From: Capsaspora owczarzaki ATCC 30864
Taxonomy: Eukaryota > Opisthokonta > Filasterea
Assembly (NCBI RefSeq): GCF_000151315.2
Contig: NW_011887304.1
Span: 603,690-667,689 of the forward strand
Direction of reading: 5' to 3'
Length of the DNA: 64,000 bases
Shown piece after piece: positions 42,472 through 52,708 of this stretch. The stretch's first letter is position 1, and each line of letters opens with the position of its first letter. The notes under the pieces are model-generated. The model did not search any database and was not told the DNA's origin. It was given only the letters and a program-made list of their open reading frames with translations. A program made the position numbers and the translations under genes.

Positions 42472-44663
42472 ATGGACATTCAGGCTGCTCGAATGGACGA
42501 TGGCAGCATTGAGCTTGACTTTGCACTGCCATCGAGCGACAGCGCTTCCTCTGCTTCAGCCGGTCTGTCTGGCGGCGCCCTCGACCCGGCTGCCGTGGCG
42601 CCATCGCCCTACGCAGCCATGGCAGCAGCATCGGCCGCAGCAGCCGCAGCCGCAGCCATCTTTGTTCCACGCGAGCCCGTCGCTTGCTCCATGTGCGGAT
42701 CGCCAGCAGCCAGCTACCGGTGAGTCCAAGCGCCCCAGCTCCGGCTGCAGCTCAGCCATCTCTGTCTCAAGTTCCAAGTAGTCCATCTCTCCAACTTGAT
42801 ACCGGCGTCGTAGCGCTCACTCGTGCGGGGCGGGGGGAGGGGCGCAACGGCAAACCGACGGCCTCAAATCTGTGCGGTTTGGCGGTTTGGATGAGATTGA
42901 AAGTTTCTCAGACAACAGCAAAACACTTGATTGTTGCTGTTGGTTGACGATGGAACGAGGTTGACAAGTTTCTCGGACAACTACAATCACACAGCTTTTG
43001 GCCCTGATCGACGAATTCTGTCACAAGCAACCTTTCGCCAACAATCTCAGACACAACTTTGAATGGTGTTACGTGGCGCAGGCTGACTCAGCTTCTAACA
43101 ATTGCATTTCGCGTGTCACTGGAATAATAGGTGTCCGGCGTGTGCACGAGCGACATGCAGCGTCGCGTGCGTTCGGAAACACAAGCAAGATTTCGATTGT
43201 GATGGCGTTCGCGTTCGATCGTCCTTTGTCGAGCTGTCGAACATGACTGATGATACGATGGCTGAAGGTACTTGAAACGCTCATGAAATGGGTGACACGA
43301 GAGTGCTTTGTGATTGCGTTGACACTTCATTTTGACATTCTGATTCATGTTCCTCCTCAGACGTCAGGTTACTCGAAGATGCGCAACGCACGGCAATGGC
43401 CGCAAAGCGAGAAACCATCCAACCGCGGCCCAATCCAAATGCATTGCCTTCTACCGTGAATGCGCTTCGTCGCGCGGCTCTTGAGCGGCAAATTCGTGTT
43501 ATTTTCCTGCCTGCTGGATTGCAGCGGCGAAGAGACAACACTTCATTTGTGAATGCGCGGTAAGTTGAGCGAAGTGGCACTGTTGCTGGTTGGCGAGCGT
43601 TGATCTGGCTCACTTGCAACCTCTGCGCGCGATGCTTTGCAGCAAAAAACAAATCCAATGGCGCGTAGAGTGGCTCATTTCAATCGGGAATATTGTTCCG
43701 CTGCGGTATTTTGAGGATCAGTACGTGAGCGCGGGTTTTGATGCTTGTTTAGCATCGAAGCGAATTTCTGACTTGGGTGATCATGTTGTCTCCCCCCCTG
43801 TCTCCCCCTGTCTCCCCCCAATCTCTAGTGTTTCAGAAAACTTGCCCCTTGCAAGCATCGCCTCAAGACTCCTTGCAGGACGAACCATCAAAGACGAGAT
43901 TCTCCGAGAACGAATTGCAACGGCAATGGCAGTCTTGCCAGCAGCTGCCCAACCAAGCTCGACCGAAGTGCCAGCTGAATCGCTTGTCGGCTTTAGCATT
44001 CTTTTCAAACCAGACGGGCAACCCGCCAACGCAGCTCGCTATTATCGCTTCCCAGACCTGTCCTTGTCCTTGCGTCTCGCCCTGGCGGGGCTGACCATTT
44101 TGGAGCACCCAACATTGTATTTAGTGGCTGATCAAGCGTTGGATCGCTTCAATCTGTTATCGTCCCGCGAAGAGCTCGTGCAGATGTGTAACAGTGCCAA
44201 CTCGCCCATTAATCAGCTGGCGATGGTAGACGCGCGACAACATACGCGCAGTGGCAAGCGCGAAGGCGATCGCTCATCTCGCGACAAGCGCACTCTCAAC
44301 TCTGCCCCCTCACACCCTCTTATTCAGGAGCTGCCCGATCCTTCAAGTGAAGGCCTAGCCGTTGTCGACGCAGGGCTGCTGCCGACTCCTTTGCTAGATG
44401 CCACTCCTCATCCGGAAGCCACCATGGTTCCAAACTCCCCCGGAGGCGACTACGACGAGGAAGACGACGGCGATGCCTTTGATCAAAGCGATCGCTCGGT
44501 TGCGCCAATCAGCCACGCCGACATTGCAATGGAAACACGAGGAGCAGTCTCGCATCCACCTTCATCGACAGCGACTGGGGGAAATCATGCTCTGAAGATG
44601 CTCGACTATGCTAGCAGCGGCGATGATGATGATGATGAAGGCGATGATGTGAACCACCAATAG
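42472..44663 (+). CDS. ZNHIT6: Box C/D snoRNP assembly factor BCD1 (zf-HIT protein)
   Basis: Exons 42472-42719, 43131-43267, 43361-43559, 43643-43720 and 43829-44663 sum to 498 residues. The zf-HIT finger (ACSMCGSPAASYRCPACARA, then CSVACVRKHKQDFDC) spans exons 1 and 2 with all eight ligands. FVELSNMTDDTM and VRLLEDAQRTAM follow as in BCD1. The conserved middle (QIQWRVEWLI) and the late block ILEHPTLYLV match the region that binds assembly partners. The C-terminal 150 residues are acidic and low complexity. The N-terminal 60 residues hold an Ala run. Acts in nucleolar C/D snoRNP biogenesis with NUFIP/R2TP. Confidence 0.9.
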
Positions 44664-44690
44664 TTTTGTCAAAATTACAAGACTAGGCAA

Positions 44691-45846
44691 TCACTTTTGG
44701 TCCAAGGTTTCGAAATACTTTTGCAGCAAACCAAGAGCCTGGCTGCGGTGGGAGATGCGGTTTTTGATTGCCTTGTCCAGTTCTGCGTACGTTTCATTGT
44801 ATCCATCGGGTTGGAACACGGGGTCCCTACAGTGCAGCAAACCAGCCACAGGTTTTTGTCAGTCACTGTTGTCAAAATAAACCCTGCAGCTCGACTCGCG
44901 CTCCGCTAAACAAAACACAATACCAACAGACGAAAACAAAAAAAAGACGCCACTTACCAACCAAAGTCAAGCGGGCCGCGCGCAGGAACAATCCGACCCT
45001 GTCGACCACAGAATCAAAGCAAAATGTAGTTTCAGTGAACAGCATTTCTTGGGGACAAGAGCAGGTTCAAACTCCAAGCACGGAGCAACACGCACATTGT
45101 TACGGCCTTCAAAAACGATGGGCTCGCTTCCGGGACCTGCAGAGTACGCGAATGTGCACAGCGAGTATGCCGACTTGTCCGGGTATGCAGCAATCAAATT
45201 GTTCAAGCCTGAACAGCAAAGCGAAATCAAAAAAAGTGAAACATTCTGCGCCAGTCTACAGGACTTCCAACAGTGTAAAGTGGTATCATCCCAGCCGCTG
45301 AGATGGGACAAACGGGTTTGGATCGAGGTGCGTAATCCAAAATCGTTTCCTGTCCATCATTCACAATGCAACTCGTGATGTACATCGAGTTTTTCTTGTG
45401 TGTTTGTTTACCTTCGTGTCCCAGCTTGTCGAGGAACCACTTGATGTATGGCCCAGGCAGCCCCTTGAGCGCATTGAAGCAGAGGCAGGTGTCTTCGGTG
45501 ATGACGGGACCGCCGACCTGCGCAGCCGCAAGACGGCACTTTTCGCGTGCAATGTCATTCGGCTCGCCTTGGAGCTCGGGCACTGGGCAAATCGGAGCGG
45601 AAGGTGTGTGTTTGTACGGCGTGAGAGTGAGCCGCAATGGTAAATCCATACTCTTTCTCTCTCTTTCTTTCTCTCTCGATCTTGGTCGTTCATCCTGCTT
45701 TCAATACGGATTGTTTTTTGTTTGTTTTGGGTTTTACAATCAATCTTGCGGTTGATGACTTCGACAGACCCAGCGAGAATCGCGCGGACCTCGTCGAGCT
45801 TCTTCATGTTGCCAGTCACAAACACGACCGTTCTGAGCGCCGACAT
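44691..45846 (-). CDS. ITPA: Inosine triphosphate pyrophosphatase (Ham1 family)
   Basis: Hydrolyses ITP/dITP/XTP to monophosphates, cleaning the nucleotide pool. Five exons (45738-45846, 45412-45582, 45096-45208, 44958-44998, 44691-44826) give 189 residues (human 194). Motifs: [78 protein letters not shown] and KNRISHR. All nucleotide and Mg2+ binding blocks are present. Its stop lies 27 bp from the ZNHIT6 stop on the other strand, so the two 3' UTRs probably overlap. Confidence 0.96.
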
Positions 45847-46154
45847 GGTAAAAGATTGAAATGAATGGACGACTGCGTTGTCTACTGAATACATGTATGG
45901 ATGGATGGATGGCTTTTTCATTTGAGAATACACATGCTTATTTTGAGCTCACTGGAGCAAGGTCAAGACAGGGACGAGTGGAAAAGGGAAGAGGGAACAG
46001 GGCATCTCAGTTCCTTATCACTCACCACAGCGATTCTTACTGCACAATCCGTTTCGCCTCCGTTTTCTTTGCATGTTTCCAAGTGTCAGTCATTCAAGTC
46101 GTATTCAATAGTGATATCTCAGATTCTGCTCATTTATTTTTTTGTTCTATTGCA
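45847..46154. promoter_or_regulatory. Region between divergent ITPA and S1/P1 nuclease genes
   Basis: 308 bp between two start codons that must contain both promoters. A TGGA repeat lies near 45896-45912. No defined factor site is recognised. Confidence 0.4.
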
Positions 46155-48075
46155 ATGCATTTCCGCTCTTCTTCTTCTTCTTTGTTGAGTGCAGCTTGTG
46201 TTGTGATTGCAGTCGCTGCTTTTGCAGTGCGCTCTGCCGACGCGTGGGGCGCCCAGGGCCACCAAATCACAGCAGCCATTGCCCAGGTAACACACCCCTT
46301 CTTCATGAGCGCCAGAGCGAGACAGAGCCAGACAGACAGCGAGCAATGTGGAGCCACTTCTTGCCCTTCCTTCCTTCCTTTCCTTCTTCACTGTTCACTC
46401 TCAACCTCCGAACTTCACAACACTCGAACTATCAATGTAAAAACTCACCTGTAACACCTGTTTGTGTTTGTTGGAAACCAAATAGGCGCTGCTGACCCCG
46501 GAAGCGAACAACTATGTCATTCGTATGCTGCCGACTTCGGACAACAAGTCGCTCGCCGTCGCATCCACTTGGGCGGACGACGTAAGACCCCAAAAAACAA
46601 ACGCTTCTATGCGTGAATACTTAGAAGGAGGGGGGGGGAAAATTGGGAGTGGGAATCAACTTCCCAAGGCTTTTGCAATGGAGCTGCACTCACAATGTCG
46701 TGTCGTGATCACTCTAGATTAAGAACCAGGCGCAGTGGAAGTGGACCCAACCCCTGCACTTCATTGATACGTAAGTCATTGATGAATGAAAGCATTGCGT
46801 TGGTCCCTTATTGACGTTTTTTTTTTTTTGTTTGTCTATCTGTTCGCTGTGTGTGTCGCAGCCCTGATTTTGCCTGCAATTACAACTACAACCGCGACTG
46901 CATTGACGTCGGCACTGGCACCAAGGACGCATGCGTTGCCGGCGCAATCAACAACTACACGGGCATTCTCGTGAACGCTGGGCCCAAGGACGTGAGCGAG
47001 CTGCTCCAGGATTCCCTCAAGTTTGTCGATCACTTCATCGGTGACATTCACCAGCCCCTGCACGTCGGCTTCACTTCCGATCTCGGTGGCAACACGATTG
47101 AAGTGAACTACAACGGCGTTAATGTCAACCTGCACGCTGTACGTTCGTTGTTTGCGATCGGTTGTCGTTGCTGGTTGCGATTGTGTTTGTTTTCAGTCCG
47201 CTCATCCTTGTGTGCGTGTTTGCGTTCTGTCTCTTGCTTTATGCTTGTCTAGTTCTGGGATTACTCTGCCATCTCCAACCGCATTGATGTTGATTTCAAC
47301 GGCGATCAGGTTTGTGCTTTTTCCCTCGTCTTTTTGTTTGCCTGTCGCTCGCTCCAATGACTCACTGCGTTTCCATCACATGCTTGTGTTTCTGGCTTTA
47401 GAACGCTTATGTCAACTACCTGCTTCAAAAAATCCACTCTGGCTGGGGTGGTTATGTGGCCATGTGGAACAACAGCTGCAACGCTGTTGCTTGCCCTGGT
47501 ACGCCTTCTTCATGTGCTCTTGCAATCACCTTTTGAGATGCCACATTGAGTTGCTGAGCTGTTCTGTATGCCCCCCCACTTCCCACCATTCATTCACGTA
47601 GATATCTGGGCCACCGAGTCGGTCATTTTCGCGTGCAATTCCTCGTACGCCGACATCAACCGCAACATCACTACTGTCATTACTGTACGAGTTTGTTTTC
47701 TTTGTCTTTCTCTTCTCTCGCATTCCTAGCTCTCGACGGTTGCTCTTTTTTTTTTTTTTTTTTTTTTTTTTGCACGTCCTGGTCTCTGACTGACGCGTCC
47801 TCTGACGCTCTGTCTCGAAATTCTTGTCATCATCACAGACCGCCTACTACAATCGTGCCATCGATGTCATTGAGCAGCGTCTTGCTGCCGGCGGCATTCG
47901 TCTCGGTGCCTCCCTCAACCGAGTTGCCATGTCGGTGAACGACACTGCCAACAACGCGATGGTTGGCGCCGTCATCGGCTCTGTGCTTGGCGCTGTCGTT
48001 CTTGTGATTGTCGCCGCGCTCGTCGTGGCTGCCTTGCGCAAGCGTCGTGGACGCACTGGCTACACGACCATTTGA
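46155..48075 (+). CDS. S1/P1-type zinc nuclease, membrane-anchored
   Basis: Eight exons (46155-46286, 46486-46581, 46718-46770, 46862-47138, 47253-47309, 47402-47498, 47602-47684, 47839-48075) give 343 residues. A signal peptide ends ...RSADA, leaving Trp as mature residue 1 (WGAQGH), as the family needs for zinc binding. Other ligands: TWADD, PLHFID, HFIGDIHQPLH and NLHAFWDYSA. Cysteines in the PDFACNYNYNRDC segment are likely disulfide-bonded. Unlike typical secreted S1/P1 enzymes, the C-terminus has a transmembrane helix (MVGAVIGSVLGAVVLVIVAA) and a short KRRGR tail. It probably acts outside the cell or in the secretory or lysosomal lumen on single-stranded nucleic acid. Confidence 0.93.
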
Positions 48076-48507
48076 GCGGTTTGTTTTTGATCCTTGCTTT
48101 TTTGTTTGCTTGACTTGTTAAACCCAAAATGCACGTTTGTGGCATTTTCGTTCCTTTGGAGCTCGTTCACTTTTCGAATCATCACCAGATTGAATTTGCT
48201 CTCCTTTTGCTTTGCTTTTCCAACCCTTTCTTCTCGTTTTTCTGGTTTGTCTTAGCATTCGTTTTTGAAACAAAATCCTTTGTTGTTTGTTTGTCCCGCT
48301 TCAGAAATCCCATCATCCCACTCTTTATTATTCTTCTTCTTAGAATCATTTCCTACATTTATCACAATCAATCACCGCAGCAAGTCCTCCCCTATTGTCT
48401 TGGCGGGGGGGGGGGTGCTCGCGTTCAGTCTTGGCTAACTTTTTCGTTTTGACTTCAGCTTCGGCTTCACAGTTCACAGTTCGATCGCCATCACGATTTT
48501 TTGAAAC
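48076..48507. other. Intergenic T-rich region between S1/P1 nuclease and TDP1-like genes
   Basis: 432 bp, pyrimidine-rich on the plus strand, holding the nuclease 3' UTR and the TDP1-like promoter. No additional gene seen. Confidence 0.45.
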
Positions 48508-48598
48508 ATGTCCAGTAGTGCTGCGTGTGGCAGACTCATGCACCAGACTCGCAGGCTGATGCTGCTCTGCGCGGGTCCAAGTCGCAGTCGTAGCCTTA

Positions 48599-48635
<37 letters not shown>

Positions 48636-50635
48636 CAATCTGCGACCTTCCTTCTCGCTCGCTCAAGGCCACGCTCGCATTCAGAGCTACTCATCCTCAG
48701 CACAGTCCAAGACGAACGCAGGGAATGCCAAGAGCAGCGCAGGCTCTGCAGCTGTGGGCCAAGCACCGCCCAGATCGAGCGGCAAGCAGCTTGTCTTTCT
48801 GCACCGCTTGGCGGAGAAGCAGGCAATGACGTCGATTACGAATGACAGTTCGAGCATTACGTTTCAAGACCTGATCAAGCCCAGGGAATTGCGGAGAGCA
48901 CTGTTCTCGTCCTACGAGGCCGACACGGATTGGTTTGTGCAGCAGCTCGCACCAATGGTGCGGTCCCGCGGAGCAAGCGTTCAGTTGTTTGTTAGCAGCT
49001 CACCCACCGGCCGTGGCAATACTGCCCTGAGCCCAAACATTAACATGACGCCGCTCACCATAGGAAAAACCAGCGGTCGCTTGCACGGGCGGCTCATGTT
49101 ATTGTTTCACGGCAGCGACACTTTGCGCGTTGCCGTCACCAGCGCGAGCTTGGTCCCATCCGACTGGGGTGTGTTGGAGAACGTGACCTACTACCAAGAC
49201 TTTCCGATCGAGGCGAAACGCCCAACCGTGACGGAACGCGGTCTCGCATTCCAAAGTACACTGATGAACTACGTGACACAGCTGGTCGCGCACCAGCCGA
49301 AGGATGATGATGTGGACGACCGTCACCCGGCGCGCGCTGCTCGCATTCTGAAAGAGCTCAAGACGGTGAACTTTGACACTGTCGAGGTAGAGAGGGTGTT
49401 TTCGTTTTTGAGCAAGTGCTTGATGTGTTCTGGTTCTGGCTGAGATTCGCTCACGCATTCGCCATCTTGAACTGGACTGCCGCCATCTTTTGCAGGCGAG
49501 GCTGATTTCATCCTATCCCGAGCATTCGAATCTTGAGACGAATGGATGCCGACAAGGATTGATGGCTTTAGAGCAAGCATTGCAAGCGGAATATTCCACC
49601 CTACCCGCTCAAGTCCTTAACTCTCCCATCATTTATCAAGTAGATTGAGCTGATTCGCTTGTTGTCGTTTCTGAGCTGGTGGTGCTGTTGGTGGCTGGTG
49701 GACATTGAGCGCCTCACTATTCGTCTTTTTGAAATTTGGCAGTCGTCTTCAATCGGGCAAGTCTCCGATCCATGGGTGACGCAATTTGCGACAGCATGTA
49801 ACGCTGGTGCACCAGCTCGCATTTCTGGCGAATCTCGTGGCAGTCCTTTCGCGATAGATCCCGCAGATGCGCTCAAGTTGCAATTTATCTTCCCAACCAC
49901 TGCAACCGTCTCGCAAGCTCTTCAAGGGTTTCCGGTAACGAGTCTTTGTCGTTGTTGCTGTCTCGCTTCTGAGTTTCTTTTTGCACGCCTGATAGTTGCA
50001 TGGAGTTCTCACTGTTCGCTCTTGCGCATTTTGGATAGGAGGGACATCCCCACCGACTGCACTTTTTCCCACGATATTTCAGCTCAACATTCCCTCGTGG
50101 TTCCCTGTTCGACTATCAAAGCAAGCACGGAAACGTTTTGCCAAATTCCAAAGTGAGGAACTGGTTGCGATTTGTCGTTTTGTTTTTTTGGTGCAGTAAG
50201 ACGTCAAACTCAGCAAAAACAAACGTCTCCGACCGGGTTGGAACAGGTTCTGCTGCGTGTTCCAGACGAGCAAAGTACAATCGGCTACGCAGTCATCGGA
50301 AGCCACTCCTTGGGCATTGGATCATGGGGCAATGGAGCTGTATCGAGTGACTCCAAGTTGGGCGCAAAGGCCACTTCCAAGCCACGGATGATGCGAAACT
50401 TTGAGCTGAGTGTACTGATTCCTGGAACAGAGAGTGATCAAGTACCACTGCTCAAGCGAGTGGCAGTTCCATTCTGCTTGCCGGCCCGTCCATACTCGGC
50501 ATCCGAACATCCGTTCTTGGTAAGATTGCACGATGCTTTGGTGAGTGCTTGTTGGGTCAACTATACTGCAGGTTCTCATGGTTATTTGTTTTATTGCAGT
50601 GGTTGCTTTCACACAAGGAGCTGCTAGACGAATAG
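48508..50635 (+). CDS. TDP1-like phospholipase D-fold protein with altered active-site residues
   Basis: Six exons (48508-49386, 49496-49639, 49743-49934, 50039-50152, 50214-50519, 50600-50635) sum to 556 residues. Tyrosyl-DNA phosphodiesterase 1 normally uses two His-Lys-Asn motifs. Here the first reads RLHGRLMLLF (His kept, Lys replaced by Arg) and the second reads VLPNSK (His replaced by Asn, Lys kept). The usual TSANLSKAAWG is GSHSLGIGSWG, without the Asn. Surrounding blocks still align: LRVAVTSASLVPSDW, SSSIGQVSDPW, LQFIFPTTATVSQALQGFP, NFELSVLIPG. The Ala/Arg/Ser-rich N-terminus could be a mitochondrial presequence. Identity as TDP1 family is firm; activity is doubtful. Its stop is 17 bp from that of PIGV. 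Confidence 0.85.
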
Positions 50636-50652
50636 CCCACTACTGCTGCCGA

Positions 50653-52532
50653 TCAAGTCCAAGGGTAAAAGTTTGGGAAGAGTAGGCAGCCCAGCATCGA
50701 GTACAGGACAAAATACGCCACAAGAGCGATGGCTTGAAGACCGGGAATGCCAGTTGGATGTGCCATGACTGAGTGCGTGGTGTTTTTTGTGTTGTTCGTG
50801 CGGAGTTTGATTGGTTGCACAATGTTTGCTGCTCCAAAGAAGATTGCCGGGCAACTGGCGCATAAGAACCGAGTCAAGACCTGCATAGAAAGTAATGTTA
50901 GAGACGCATTGAGGAACGAAAGGCAGCGCGCAAAACAAACAAACAAAAACCAAGCAAAGCAACAACTGTCCAACCTGCACATTCATGAACAACAAACCAA
51001 GTAGACTCATAGCCATCAACTGCACAATATATGGGAATGTGGCCGAGTTCCAAATGCAGTGTGCGAACTGAAACGTCCGGCCTTGAAGAACAAAATCCCG
51101 CAATCGACCCTCCGCAAGCGTAGTAAGTGCAAAGTTGCCCACCGTTGCAAACGCAAGCACAAGGATTGGTAGAGCCAACACAAAGTTTGGCACTTGCTTG
51201 AGCTCGTAGTATCTCAAAAACCCGTTATTCCTGTTCAAAGAACAAAAGTGAGGCCAAAGCGGAATCGAACAGCATGACAAATTAAAGTCTCGCGTGCTCA
51301 TACCAGTAGTGCTCTTGAACAAAACTGTAAATGAAAGGCAGGGATTGACTACACCAGGGACGCGTAGCTTCGGGGCTTGTGCAAAACTCATGGTAGGAGC
51401 GATACTGCCACCACAGAAACGGCCCTACGGCAAAAGTCACATAAAAGCAGGCAAGGAGGAGATTACCCAGCACGAGTCGAACACGACGCCGCTGGGGTTG
51501 GTAGAGCAGGTTGTGACGAAGTTGCGAGACGAGCAGGAACAACGGGAGCGCGACGGAGACCATGCCATTGCCCCGATTGAGGGACGAGAGTGCCAAGGTG
51601 ATTGCGCAAGTCCCATGCCACAACCATGCTCGCCTGCTTTGCACAGGATTGAAAGCGCGCTCGGCAAAGTAAAAGGCCCAAAACGTAAGAGCGGCAAACA
51701 AGCTCTCCGTGTAGGCAGCCGAGAAGAAGATGTTTGCGGGATTGAGCATAAACAGCGCAGCCACGATTCCGGCATGCCTGTCAGTGTTGAGCACGCGTTT
51801 TGACAGAAGAAACAGTCCGATTGTGGCGATAACAAAGCAGACATTCGAGACGAAAGCTGCCGCGATCAGCAAAGATCTGTAATCGGAACGGTGAAACCAG
51901 GTGCAAAAAGTGTGAATTTCAACATGAAAAGACCTGTGAGACAATGGCAAAACGGCCAACAGAGTATGCCTTACGACGCTGATCCACCCAACATCCATCC
52001 AACAGCATGGACGATCGCCGGGTAGAGTGGAAAGAAGGCTGAAATTTGCTCAAATTCGTATTCTTGCATTTGCGCAATTCGCAGCATGTAAACGCCATCC
52101 CATCTTGCCAGGCCACCCAGTGCCGCCTGGACTTCTGGCCGTGATTGATTTCTGCCAAGCAAATTCACAAAAATGATGAATGTGAGGTACTAGAGTTGAG
52201 TGGGACCTCGGTAACTCGGTTGGCTTGGCAGACGACTGGCTACAGCTTTGGTCCGCTTGACCCCGCCGCCCTGCCATTCTTGTCTGGGCCTGCATCCCAA
52301 GCGCACTTCAACCTACACTACTCCAATGGGACCCGACGTGTCGTAGTCCTCGATTGCCGCGTTGAGTGCTGCTTGAGCCGCCAGAATGACAATTCTAGTC
52401 AGTCAGTCAGTCAGTCAGTCAGTCAGTCAGACGACCTCACAAACTCCATCACCATTGGAAATCTGAAGGTATAGGAGGTCCCAACCTGGACGCAGTGGCC
52501 AGCGATGCCACTTTGGCCGCATCAGCAGCCAT
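50653..52532 (-). CDS. PIGV: GPI mannosyltransferase 2 (PIG-V)
   Basis: ER multi-pass enzyme adding the second mannose to the GPI anchor from dolichol-phosphate-mannose. Exons 52486-52532, 52317-52394, 51975-52151, 51304-51876, 50975-51230 and 50653-50880 sum to 452 residues. Conserved features: LARWDGVYML (human SHWDAEHFLF), FEQISAFFPLYP, LNPANIFFSAAYTESLFALL-like block, [45 protein letters not shown] and the C-terminal FPNFYPWT. Several hydrophobic helices span the chain. The intron-1 acceptor ends inside a tetranucleotide (CAGT) repeat. Divergent with AMPK gamma (176 bp between starts). Confidence 0.93.
52397..52430. repeat. (AGTC)n microsatellite abutting the PIGV exon-2 acceptor
   Basis: About eight and a half tetranucleotide units, starting at the A/G next to the splice acceptor (52395-52396) of PIGV intron 1. 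On the minus strand it reads GACT repeats ending in the acceptor TAG. Confidence 0.9.
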
Positions 52533-52708
52533 CTGCGAATGCAAGAACGCAGCGTAAATCGCAATAGAAACTGAGCGTGGCCATTTTCAGCCGACCCTCC
52601 TGTCTGAGACGCCTCTCTTTTGATTGACTTTGTTTTTCATTTTCCAATGCTTTCGTTGAAGCGCACTCTTTTTTTTTTTTTTTGATTCTCGTTGGTCTTA
52701 TTCAAATC
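52533..52708. promoter_or_regulatory. Compact bidirectional promoter between PIGV and AMPK gamma
   Basis: Only 176 bp separate the two start codons. A T15 run lies at about 52670-52683 just before the AMPK gamma leader. No specific site recognised. Confidence 0.45.
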
